Shown one piece after another: positions 5,156-11,324 of a DNA stretch of 11,324 nt (its first letter is position 1; each line of letters starts with the position of its first letter). This DNA comes from Dehalococcoidia bacterium (GTDB taxonomy: Bacteria > Chloroflexota > Dehalococcoidia > GIF9 > UBA5620), in the NCBI GenBank assembly GCA_016783225.1, contig JADHWZ010000054.1:1-11324 (forward strand), given 5' to 3'. The notes beneath the pieces are model-generated. The model saw nothing but the letters and a program-made list of their open reading frames with translations. It made no database searches and was not told the DNA's origin. Made by a program: the position numbers and the translations under genes.

Positions 5156-7540
5156 CTACCACGTCTCTTTGCCACCAGCAAAGGTCGCAGTCAGTATCTT
5201 GGCGGGATCGGCTGTAACCTCCACATTGGGCACACTGGCGCCACCCATATTGTCGTAGCCGGCGGGCACATAGAGGACGAAATCCAGGGGTTTTTCCTTT
5301 CCACTCAACACCGCCGATACATACTTAGCTACGGTTTCCGGGTCGGGTTGACCGGGCACTCCGCCAGCGTACCGCCCTCCGTTTTGCGTCAGGTCGGCAT
5401 AGCGGAACGCATAGCCGTACAGACTCACCGGCAAGATCCTGGTGGGGAATTCACCGCCGTATAGCGACATGCCCAGATAGATATACGAAGCAAGCTGGTA
5501 ACTAGGCCACTTCCCTTTGCCCCAGGTAAGGCCGGGAAGGAAGGGGTCTGGGGCCTCCAACTCCATTTGTGACATCCGGTAGGCAGCCACGCAGGCGACC
5601 CCATAGAGGAGCTCCTTCAGCAAGTCGTGTCGACCAGGGTTCCACGATGGCTCACTGGACTTCAACATCCTTACGCTGGAAGTGAAGGAACCGCGCAGGT
5701 AGCCGAACTGGTCCGCCACCATCCTGGAGGCATTATCGCCCCCCCACCGCGCCAGAACTTCGGCACCCCCCTTCTTCCCGAACTCTTCATAGGTGACGAC
5801 ACCGTCCCCATCTTCGTCGAAGGCCTCCAGGAACTCCCTCTTCAGTGATGACCCGGCCAGCTTATCCACGGCCGCCAGGTAGTTGAAGGCAGTCTGCTGC
5901 ATATCCCAGGGCATCTTATAGGCATCGTAATAAAGCGTCGCTGTGACCAAGTCCGAGAATGTGCCCTCGCTAACCGTGCCCAGGTGCCCCTCGAGCGAAA
6001 CGAGAGGGCAATCGGTTACGGTATCGCGGCCCACCACATAATACGTTCTTTGGCCCAGGCCCCTCTTCTCCGCATTCTCAAAGCATATGTCTCGAGACAG
6101 AGGACAATCGTATCCCACCGTAGTGACGATATCATTGCCCTCCACTCTGGGTACAGGCACCCGCTGAGGGAAATGACCGCCTGCCCCATCGCCCAACCCA
6201 ACCTTTTCCGCTTCCTCCAATGGTGCGTTGCTGAACATGTACCGGGCACACAGGAGGTCGGTAGCCACAGGGTCTATTCCGGCGAAGACCACGCCCTCAG
6301 GCTCTTTTGTGCCTGGCAGCAGGCCCTGGTGGTCCAGGTTAGTCGCCTCAATGGCATCGACAACGTGGATCATGAAGATGCCCTGGCTGCTTACCGCCTT
6401 GATAATATCAATCATTGTCGCCGTGATGCCGCCAGTCTTCTTTACAATGTACTTGCCCGCTGCATCTCTCCTGGGAAAGCCAGCCTCCGAGTCCATCTCG
6501 GGAACCCATACCTGGTGGGGTATGCGTGCTTTCATTCCCGGTATGGGAGTGTGCGGTACGCTGTACTCCCATTTGCAGTCACCTGCCCTGGCCGCCTGCA
6601 TGGGATAGAGACCGATACCAAGGTTCTTTATGACATTTGTGAACAGAGTGAAGACGTGAACCTTGAGCTTGGGCACATTGACCAGGATACACCCGGGGTA
6701 GGCGTCCAGGTCATCAGGATCTCCTGGGTCTCCACCCACCACCGCTTTGTGAAGGATTATGGATTGAAAATTGACACCATCAGGCACCTTGACATCCCGG
6801 CCTTTGGTGGTGTCATCGAAGATGCGGTTCAGGTCGTACACCATCAATTTGTCTGAGACATGTCCCGGAGGGATGTAGTTGCCGGCAACACTCTCCTCGT
6901 AGCCTTTCATTGGGTCGTCGCTGCGGCCGGGCTCAAGCGACTCGGACAGGTACTTCCGCGCGAAGTAGAACCCCCAACCCCCATAAAAGCCACCACACTT
7001 GCCTTCAATAGCAGCCTCGGTCGTCACCGCTTTGCCTTCAGGGTTCAACGTAGAAAATATGCTGGCCGCCATTGACATGGTGGTAGCCGCTTCGCCCAAA
7101 GCCATCTGGTGATAGCTGATGCCCACCTTATCGTGGAACCATCTCATCAGCGCAGCCACAAATGACCACTCAGTGCAGGCTGTACTACCCATGCCGGGGC
7201 CATGAGTCCCAGCGTCTATGTTGAAGATGTTTACGAGGTTGGGCTTAAAGAGCAGCTTCTGCCCCTTTTCTACCCTTGATTTGACCTCCCCGCTGAAGCC
7301 CGTCTCTGTTTCCAGAGGGGTCAGGGCTTGGTCAAGGTTCTCATAAGTGTAGTCTATCTTGGCCTTCATCTTCTCCCACGCCCCCTGATCGGAGTTGTTG
7401 ATGTACTCCTGGAGAAGTGTACCGATGCCGACATACGATTTGCTGACATCCATGTGGGCCACCCCCACCGGGGAACCGGCGGAATCTATCTTGCGCTTGC
7501 CGATGGATGAGTTTACTACCGTGTCCTTATTGACGGTCAT
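5156..7540 (-). CDS. Large DUF362 protein with an EF-hand calcium site
   Basis: This encodes 794 residues, about twice the usual size of a DUF362 protein. Family hallmarks are in order: LLFKPNLVN (96-104), ILVNVPKLKVHVFTLFTNVI followed by KNLGIGL (285-311), and GVVFAGIDPVATDLLCARYM (416-435). Beyond the DUF362 core lies a C-terminal region of about 340 residues that I do not recognise. It contains a textbook EF-hand loop, DEDGDGVVTYEE (575-586), with D575, D577, D579, T583 and E586 as calcium ligands. Only one EF-hand is evident. No signal peptide or ferredoxin-type cysteine cluster is seen, so it is probably cytoplasmic and not the ferredoxin-fused DUF362 type. AGGAGG (complement of 7546-7551) five bases from the ATG fixes the start. 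It has its own extended -10 promoter. The role of DUF362 is not established. Confidence 0.93.
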   Translation of the reverse strand: MTVNKDTVVNSSIGKRKIDSAGSPVGVAHMDVSKSYVGIGTLLQEYINNSDQGAWEKMKAKIDYTYENLDQALTPLETETGFSGEVKSRVEKGQKLLFKPNLVNIFNIDAGTHGPGMGSTACTEWSFVAALMRWFHDKVGISYHQMALGEAATTMSMAASIFSTLNPEGKAVTTEAAIEGKCGGFYGGWGFYFARKYLSESLEPGRSDDPMKGYEESVAGNYIPPGHVSDKLMVYDLNRIFDDTTKGRDVKVPDGVNFQSIILHKAVVGGDPGDPDDLDAYPGCILVNVPKLKVHVFTLFTNVIKNLGIGLYPMQAARAGDCKWEYSVPHTPIPGMKARIPHQVWVPEMDSEAGFPRRDAAGKYIVKKTGGITATMIDIIKAVSSQGIFMIHVVDAIEATNLDHQGLLPGTKEPEGVVFAGIDPVATDLLCARYMFSNAPLEEAEKVGLGDGAGGHFPQRVPVPRVEGNDIVTTVGYDCPLSRDICFENAEKRGLGQRTYYVVGRDTVTDCPLVSLEGHLGTVSEGTFSDLVTATLYYDAYKMPWDMQQTAFNYLAAVDKLAGSSLKREFLEAFDEDGDGVVTYEEFGKKGGAEVLARWGGDNASRMVADQFGYLRGSFTSSVRMLKSSEPSWNPGRHDLLKELLYGVACVAAYRMSQMELEAPDPFLPGLTWGKGKWPSYQLASYIYLGMSLYGGEFPTRILPVSLYGYAFRYADLTQNGGRYAGGVPGQPDPETVAKYVSAVLSGKEKPLDFVLYVPAGYDNMGGASVPNVEVTADPAKILTATFAGGKETW

Positions 7541-7582
7541 CTTGGCCTCCTCTCGTCGTTGGGTCGAAGCGCGATGTCGTCT

Positions 7583-7591
7583 AGTATATCA
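7583..7591 (-). promoter_or_regulatory. Extended -10 promoter for the DUF362 gene
   Basis: The minus strand reads TGATATACT (complement of 7583-7591): a TGn extension plus TATACT, five of six matches to the -10 box. A TGGACA about 19 bases upstream is a weak -35. Transcription would start near 7576, about 35 bases before the ATG at 7540. Confidence 0.5.
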
Positions 7592-7636
7592 CCACTGCCC
7601 TCCATCTTGTCCATCCCCAGTCAGTTCTGCTAAGGT

Positions 7637-7819
7637 TCAACATGGAAAACATATCAGCCAGTTCATCCGCACTTTGCTATCTTCAGGCACTCGTTTCCCC
7701 TCCTTTCTCGAACTTACCACGTAAGTTGCACTTCCGCCTTCAGCCACTGTGAAGGCAGAGAAAAGACCACAGGCGAACAAGATGGGGCCCGTCGCTGCGC
7801 CCCCTACACTCCTTACCAT
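7637..7819 (-). CDS. Possible small ORF translationally coupled to the upstream gene
   Basis: A 60-codon frame begins with an ATG that shares one base with the TAA stop of the 142-residue gene (TAATG, 7817-7821). Residues about 8-26 (AATGPILFACGLFSAF region) could form one membrane helix, and the rest is basic and polar. There is no independent ribosome binding site, so translation would depend on coupling. I recognise no family, and a TAATG arrangement can arise by chance. It would be an expressed small membrane protein at best. Confidence 0.27.
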   Translation of the reverse strand: MVRSVGGAATGPILFACGLFSAFTVAEGGSATYVVSSRKEGKRVPEDSKVRMNWLICFPC

Positions 7820-8247
7820 TAAGGGGCCGTTTTCTCGGAATGAATCCGGTAGACCACGCCTCCTACGCCTCCGTCATCAAGGCCTGGGTCAAGACAACGC
7901 ACATTGCGCCACACTATTTCCGGTAGTTCCTCTTTACCAGATTCGGCCCATTCCATGGTCGTCTCCCAGAGTGCGTTGATTTCAAGTAGGACGGGGAGCA
8001 AAGCTTTGGGGCACATGTTTCCAGTTGACTTCTGAGGATTTAGAAACGGGTCGAAAACCAACCTGTTACCGACCTCAACCCCGGCGAAACAGGCTTCGGA
8101 CTTCACCACTTCGGCAACTATCTGATACGCCATCGTCTTTGGAATATTGTTGTAAAGCTTCTCCAATCCTGGATGGAGTTTTGCCATGGCCTTATCATCA
8201 AGGCCAGTACTGAATTTGAATAGGTCTGCCGCTGCTCCTGTTAGCAT
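7819..8247 (-). CDS. Three-cysteine protein resembling the TIGR04076 family
   Basis: This encodes 142 residues. The C-terminal two thirds have the layout of TIGR04076-type proteins: a strand with VVKSEACFAGVEVGNRLVF (C53), a GNMCPKALLPVLLEINAL helix (C79), and VRCLDPGLD...GGVVYRI at the end (C118). The three cysteines at matching places suggest a shared structural or metal-binding role; the family has no known function that I can state. AGGAGG (complement of 8253-8258) lies five bases before the ATG, which supports this start over the internal ATG at residue 21. It is the first gene downstream of the promoter and terminator at 8435-8634 and probably shares transcripts with the DUF362 gene. 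The TIGR04076 assignment is a pattern judgement. Confidence 0.8.
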   Translation of the reverse strand: MLTGAAADLFKFSTGLDDKAMAKLHPGLEKLYNNIPKTMAYQIVAEVVKSEACFAGVEVGNRLVFDPFLNPQKSTGNMCPKALLPVLLEINALWETTMEWAESGKEELPEIVWRNVRCLDPGLDDGGVGGVVYRIHSEKTAP

Positions 8248-8352
8248 TGTATCCTCCTCTCCAGAAAGATTTACTAGATTTGTTTCTTCCCAGGCCGGCG
8301 CGGCTTGTGCACCGAACCTGGCATACCTGTGTGGAACCGGGCCCCATCTCTC

Positions 8353-8424
8353 TTAAACGTGTGGCGCGCCGTTGCGCCTGGCTCTATTGTCATCTCTGTT
8401 CACGAAGACCTCTTCTATTGGCAT
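8353..8424 (-). CDS. Possible 23-codon leader ORF
   Basis: Just after the terminator the minus strand reads GGGGGAGGTGATG, a very strong Shine-Dalgarno sequence, though only two to three bases from the ATG at 8422-8424. The frame encodes 23 residues (MPIEEVFVNRDDNRARRNGA followed by PHV) and ends in TAA at 8353-8355. The spacing is shorter than usual, so it may be unused or a remnant. If translated it could be a leader peptide for the downstream gene at 8247. Confidence 0.2.
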   Translation of the reverse strand: MPIEEVFVNRDDNRARRNGAPHV

Positions 8425-8434
8425 CACCTCCCCC

Positions 8435-8470
8435 AAAAAACACGAAACCGACCTTTCCTAGGTCGGTTTC
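8435..8470 (-). terminator. Intrinsic (rho-independent) terminator
   Basis: The arms GAAACCGACCT and AGGTCGGTTTC (8444-8454 and 8460-8470) pair perfectly over 11 base pairs around a five-base loop. On the minus strand the hairpin is followed by GTGTTTTTT, giving a U-tract; on the plus strand no T-run follows. It therefore ends minus-strand transcripts coming from the promoter at 8606-8634 and possibly from the sirtuin gene. It lies about 190 bases before the next gene start, so it could also act as an attenuator. Confidence 0.88.
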
Positions 8471-8599
8471 ACTATTGGCTCCCCACTGCCCAAGTGACCA
8501 CATACAGACAGCAGCTCAACACCCCCACTGCGCTACTACTGTTGCCGCTCCTACGCCACGCCTTACCTCCCACACATCAAAAGCCGCTCGCTATGTCCA
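8435..8599 (-). ncRNA. Candidate small RNA or attenuated leader RNA
   Basis: A near-consensus promoter and a perfect intrinsic terminator bracket about 165 bases on the minus strand with no supported protein frame. Besides the terminator, two helices can be drawn: ACAGTAGT (8535-8542) with GCTGCTGT (8508-8515), and TCAC plus TTGG with CCAA plus GTGA (between 8469 and 8497). The second abuts and slightly overlaps the base of the terminator stem, so the two may compete. Runs of G (GTGGGGGTG, GCAGTGGGG) lie in the loops. I do not recognise a known riboswitch, T-box, 6S or SRP RNA motif. It could be a stand-alone sRNA or an expression platform controlling the 142-residue/DUF362 unit. Confidence 0.42.
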
Positions 8600-8605
8600 G
8601 GGTTG

Positions 8606-8634
8606 ATTGTAGTGCTTATTCGGGCAACCGTCAA
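8606..8634 (-). promoter_or_regulatory. Sigma-70-type promoter of the leader/sRNA
   Basis: TTGACG (complement of 8629-8634), a 17-base spacer and TACAAT (complement of 8606-8611) each match the consensus at five of six positions. The start of transcription would be near 8599. It is the best-formed promoter upstream of the three-cysteine protein gene. Confidence 0.7.
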
Positions 8635-8772
8635 TAGCCATTGGGCTGGTCGCCAACAGAGGGACACAGGATGTCGCACGCACTATCCTCCCAATAAGCG
8701 ACCGCAGCGTGACCCTTATGTCAAGTGGCTGCCTTTCGAGCACCTTCCCTTTCTTCCGCCGGATTCTTGAGG

Positions 8773-9471
8773 CTATGCCTTCAGAAACTTCTTCAGCTTG
8801 TCAACCGCAGGCGGTAGTACCTCCCCGATTCCCTCGTCGAACTGCAGATGAGCAACTCTGTCCAGCGGGGTTTCACCCCGATTAATAATCACCAGGCGAG
8901 CCTCGGACTCAACTGCCACGCCGGGCATATCAGCCGCCGGCGTAACCACCAGGCTGGAGCCGACGACTATGAACAGGTCACAGTTCCGCGAATGCCAGTA
9001 GGAATCGGCTAACTCTTTCCGGGGCAGAGATTGGCCAAAGTCAACCACGCTGGAAACCAGCCTCCCGCCACAAGAGCACCTGTCTATATTGGCAGCTCTA
9101 TCTACTTGGGACTCACAACGACTACACCGCAGCCTGGCGATATTGCCGTGCAGTTCTGCCAGCATGTCCTGAGGAATTCCTGATTTCAAGTGGAGACTGT
9201 CGATGTTCTGCGAGATAAGGAAGGTTAGCTTACCAAGTTTCAGCAGCTCGGCGATAGCCAGGTGCCCAGCGTTGGGCTGGGCCGACGAGAAATCTCGCGG
9301 CTCGCTAGGCAAACCTTTGGCCCGGCGCGTCCAGACACCGTCCGGCCCGCGAAAGTCGGGCAGGCCTGACTCAGTGCTGATGCCGGCGCCTGTAAACACC
9401 ACCAGGCGCTTTGCCTCGAACATCCACCGAGCCAAAGCGTCGATCCTCTTCTCCACGTCTGGCGCCACCAT
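8773..9471 (-). CDS. Sir2-family NAD-dependent protein deacylase (sirtuin)
   Basis: This encodes 232 residues of a complete sirtuin, which removes acyl groups from protein lysines using NAD. Visible motifs: FTGAGIST (26-33) and GLPDFRGPDGVW (36-47) for NAD binding, QNID (88-91), catalytic LHGN with H108, GSSL (171-174) and the NRGETPLD segment near the end. A small zinc site is formed by C116, C119, C132 and C134 (CxxC-x12-CxC), a compact spacing. The usual 'P-x-VV-x-FGE-x-LP' segment here reads SSVVDFGQSLP, with Gln for Glu and no leading Pro. The start at 9471 has GGAG eight bases upstream; the next codon is GTG and could also serve. It lies 146 bases after the MFS gene on the same strand, with a weak promoter (TTGACG, 16 bases, TAAGAA) in between. 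Confidence 0.95.
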   Translation of the reverse strand: MVAPDVEKRIDALARWMFEAKRLVVFTGAGISTESGLPDFRGPDGVWTRRAKGLPSEPRDFSSAQPNAGHLAIAELLKLGKLTFLISQNIDSLHLKSGIPQDMLAELHGNIARLRCSRCESQVDRAANIDRCSCGGRLVSSVVDFGQSLPRKELADSYWHSRNCDLFIVVGSSLVVTPAADMPGVAVESEARLVIINRGETPLDRVAHLQFDEGIGEVLPPAVDKLKKFLKA

Positions 9472-9617
9472 ATCCCCTACTCCATCAATCCTCCAGATTC
9501 TTACTCAGCCTTTCATTACCGTCAATTCTAGAGCTTCCTGACCTCTCCTATCAAGTCAAGCAGCCACTCTTGTGCGCCAAGGCCAAAAGGTAATACGCTA
9601 CAACTCGAGCTTCACGG

Positions 9618-10880
9618 TTACAGTCTCCTCAGTGCTGGTCGCCGCAGGAGCATCACCAGACCGAAGAGAAGGACCAAAGCTCCACCTATCGCCACCGCTA
9701 CAGGCGCATCCAGATGCTCCGCGATCTCCCCCACCAAGAGTACGCCCACTCCGTTGAAACCAAAGGTCATCACATAGATGCTCATGACCCGTCCCCGCAC
9801 CCGGTCATCCACATTAGTCTGAATCAGAGTGTTGTTCGTCGACAGGTAGGCCGTGTTCACCACGCCTACACAAAAAAGGATGCCAAGGGAGAGATAGAAA
9901 TTCCCCGAGAGAGCAAAGGGGATGAGGCCCAGTCCGAATAATAACACTGAACCCAGGAGCAATAGTCCCTTGTGCCTGAAGTCGCCCAGCGAAGCAACCA
10001 GGAGGGAACCGATCAGAGCCCCCACGCCCACGGCAGCCATCAGGACTCCCAGACCACGCACACCCACATGGAAAACATCTTGAGCGAAAACAGGCATCAG
10101 CATCTGATATGGCATGCCCAACAAGATAGGCACTGCCGCCATAAGGAGCAATGACACAAGGATAGGGCTGCGGCGAATATAGCTCAGCCCCTCCGCCAAG
10201 TGGAAGGGCACCGAGGCACTTGTCGCTACAGCTCGCACTCCGGTTGGCGGCACTCTGATCAGCAGAACTGCAGCGGCAATGTAGCAAAACACCACGACAC
10301 AGTAGGCACCGGCTATACCGGCAATGCTCGCCAGTAAACCGCCAATGGCGGGAAAGACAACCCGACTCAGATGCATCGCCCCGCCACCGATAGCGATTGC
10401 GTTCATAATGCGGTGCTTCTCCACAAGCTCAGGGACAACAGCCTGGCGAGCAGGCAAGCTGAAAGCAAAGATGGTGCCGCTCAGCACAGAAGCAACAACC
10501 AGGTGCCACAACATAATGGCATCGGTGAAGATCAAAAGGGTAATCACCACGGCAAGTAAGGCGCTGGCTGACTGAGCAGCTATCATCAGGTTTCGCTTAT
10601 CCACGCGGTCGGCGACCACACCGCCAAGAGGGGCAAATAGGATTAGCGCCACCCCCGCAGAAGCGCTCACGAGCCCCAGGGCACGCGGGGAACCGGTTAA
10701 CTCGTAAACCAGCCACCCCCGTATCAAGATATGCATGTTGAACGCTGCCATAGAGGACAGCAGACTAAGCCAGAACCAACGGTAGCTGACAACCTGAAAT
10801 GCATCAAACGTCGCCAGCCATCCCTTACGGGTACCGCGTGCCTCGGTGTCTTTGCCTGGGGTTCTATGCTTTGCAGACAT
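9618..10880 (-). CDS. Major facilitator superfamily exporter (MFS_3/EntS-like)
   Basis: This encodes 420 residues with about 12 hydrophobic helices, an inner-membrane proton-driven transporter. Features fit the enterobactin-exporter-like branch (MFS_3): FQVVSYRWFWLSLLSSMAAF at the first helix, LVYELTGSPRALGLV, the motif-A-like GGVVADRVDKRNLMI (86-100), SLPARQAVVPELVEK (about 145-160), and DDRVRGRVMSIYVM in the second half. These proteins usually export drugs, siderophores or other small molecules; the substrate is not predictable. The ATG at 10880 is the only start before an in-frame TAA seven codons upstream, and it has no recognisable Shine-Dalgarno, so it may be weakly translated or nearly leaderless. 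An inverted repeat lies 59-88 bases upstream. A basic 20-residue cytoplasmic tail precedes the first helix. Confidence 0.94.
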   Translation of the reverse strand: MSAKHRTPGKDTEARGTRKGWLATFDAFQVVSYRWFWLSLLSSMAAFNMHILIRGWLVYELTGSPRALGLVSASAGVALILFAPLGGVVADRVDKRNLMIAAQSASALLAVVITLLIFTDAIMLWHLVVASVLSGTIFAFSLPARQAVVPELVEKHRIMNAIAIGGGAMHLSRVVFPAIGGLLASIAGIAGAYCVVVFCYIAAAVLLIRVPPTGVRAVATSASVPFHLAEGLSYIRRSPILVSLLLMAAVPILLGMPYQMLMPVFAQDVFHVGVRGLGVLMAAVGVGALIGSLLVASLGDFRHKGLLLLGSVLLFGLGLIPFALSGNFYLSLGILFCVGVVNTAYLSTNNTLIQTNVDDRVRGRVMSIYVMTFGFNGVGVLLVGEIAEHLDAPVAVAIGGALVLLFGLVMLLRRPALRRL

Positions 10881-10938
10881 GAGAAGGCCACGACGGCATT
10901 AAACGGGGAACTAGCATTTAGAGGGCCAGGCGGGCTTA

Positions 10939-10968
10939 CAACCTCTTCACCTTGCCTTCAAGAGGTTG
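10939..10968. repeat. Perfect 9-bp inverted repeat upstream of the MFS gene
   Basis: CAACCTCTT (10939-10947) and AAGAGGTTG (10960-10968) form perfect arms with a 12-base gap. It lies in the 285-base divergent region between the MFS gene and the NYN gene. The arm spacing (21 bases centre to centre, two helical turns) suits a dimeric regulator; it could equally form an RNA hairpin in a leader. It has no U-tract in either direction. A TTGACT sits next to it on the minus strand (complement of 10973-10978). Confidence 0.5.
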
Positions 10969-11098
10969 GTTGAGTCAAGAGGCGCTTTGGCCAAATGATC
11001 CGCGCGGAGCCGTTGGCCATCTATGCTACATCTTCCCGCAACGAGCTGTCAAACCAGCATTGGCCTGGATAAGATGGATTGTTTGGCTTTCCATCTTG

Positions 11099-11104
11099 TA
11101 TAAT
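11099..11104 (+). promoter_or_regulatory. -10 box of the NYN gene promoter
   Basis: A perfect TATAAT is preceded by CTTG. No good -35 box lies at 16-18 bases; TTGTTT (11079-11084) is too close at 14. Transcription would begin near 11111, giving a leader of about 55 bases. It is the only strong -10 element before the gene. Confidence 0.45.
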
Positions 11105-11165
11105 GGGTCTGGACGAATTGAGAACACTGCCAAGAGCCACTGGCAAATCTCAAAAGGAGAAGGCT

Positions 11166-11324
11166 ATGGACGATAGGGTCGCCATCTTCATAGACGGCAG
11201 CAATCTGTATCACGCTCTACGCAGCAACTTCGGACGGTACAACCTCAATTTCGCTGAGTTCGCCAGCAAGCTCTGTGGCTCCAGACGCCTGTTCCGAACA
11301 TATTACTACAACATCCTGCAGGAC
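11166..11324 (+). CDS. NYN-domain (PIN-like) protein, N-terminal part
   Basis: The frame gives the first 53 residues and runs off the window. The opening VAIFIDGSNLYHALR (residues 5-19) is the hallmark of NYN-domain proteins (LabA/DUF88-like), in which the Asp after 'FI' belongs to a PIN-like metal-binding site. YYYNIL near residues 46-51 is the second core strand. Such proteins are predicted ribonucleases acting on cytoplasmic RNA. AAAGGAG (11153-11159) lies six bases before the ATG. It is divergent from the MFS gene. The remaining acidic residues needed for activity lie outside the window. Confidence 0.87.
   Translation, partial: MDDRVAIFIDGSNLYHALRSNFGRYNLNFAEFASKLCGSRRLFRTYYYNILQD

Larger units (their letters stand above)
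8248..8772. other. Long intergenic region with a leader/sRNA candidate
   Basis: This 525-base gap lies between the sirtuin gene and the three-cysteine protein gene, both on the minus strand. The part 8435-8634 holds a promoter and an intrinsic terminator. The part 8635-8772 contains a TTGACA on the minus strand (complement of 8717-8722) but no matching -10 box. The part 8248-8352 contains the ribosome binding site of the downstream gene and nothing else I can support. Plus-strand frames here are long only because of base composition and lack ribosome binding sites. Confidence 0.6.

Noticed and set aside
5984..6856. 290-codon plus-strand frame opposite the DUF362 gene
   Set aside because: It is a shadow of a well-supported minus-strand gene with clear DUF362 motifs; no ribosome binding site or known domain.
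8393..8504. ATG-initiated minus-strand frame running through the terminator
   Set aside because: No ribosome binding site, and it translates the hairpin and U-tract.
8435..8599. Known RNA classes (T-box, cobalamin riboswitch, 6S, SRP RNA)
   Set aside because: None of their conserved core words that I could check are present; left as an unclassified candidate.
8247..8637. Two plus-strand frames of 110-119 codons in the intergenic region
   Set aside because: No ribosome binding site, no recognisable domain, low-complexity composition, and they run through the minus-strand promoter and terminator.

Overview
The window is a compact bacterial gene stretch of moderate GC. All genes look chromosomal and metabolic or regulatory; I see no phage, transposase, CRISPR, tRNA or rRNA. 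The gene set (DUF362, DUF169, DUF350-like, DUF523, PIG-L and MBL-fold hydrolase genes with short intergenic repeats) recalls uncultured Chloroflexota such as Dehalococcoidia. That placement rests on recall of family distribution, not on a marker gene, and is tentative.

Layout. 1-1012: the 3' end of a PIG-L/LmbE-type deacetylase (+) meets an MBL-fold hydrolase (-) tail to tail. 1143-2400 (-): a small membrane protein with its own promoter, and a DUF169 gene broken by a one-base frameshift. 2401-2556 is a divergent promoter region. 2557-3875 (+): a two-gene operon of a duplicated DUF350-like membrane protein and an exported, C-terminally anchored transglutaminase-like protein. 3945-4631 (-): a DUF523 protein and a small zinc-ribbon protein, read as one unit. 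4632-5155 is intergenic and made largely of decayed palindromic and repeat segments. 5156-8247 (-): a 794-residue DUF362 protein with an EF-hand, preceded by a possible coupled small ORF and a 142-residue three-cysteine protein. 8248-8772 has no convincing protein gene longer than 23 codons, but holds a well-formed promoter and a perfect intrinsic terminator about 140 bases apart, suggesting a small RNA or an attenuated leader for the downstream unit. 8773-10880 (-): a sirtuin and an MFS exporter. 11166-end (+): the start of a NYN-domain ribonuclease-like protein with its own promoter.

How the parts may work together. The transglutaminase-like protein and its membrane partner probably act at the cell envelope. 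The 142-residue protein and the DUF362 protein may be co-expressed under the leader at 8435-8599, although the DUF362 gene also has a good extended -10 promoter. The best candidates for something undescribed are the promoter/terminator-bounded RNA upstream of this unit, and the in-frame 40-codon basic-plus-hydrophobic extension after the UAG stop of the DUF362 gene. No complete new multi-gene system is evident.
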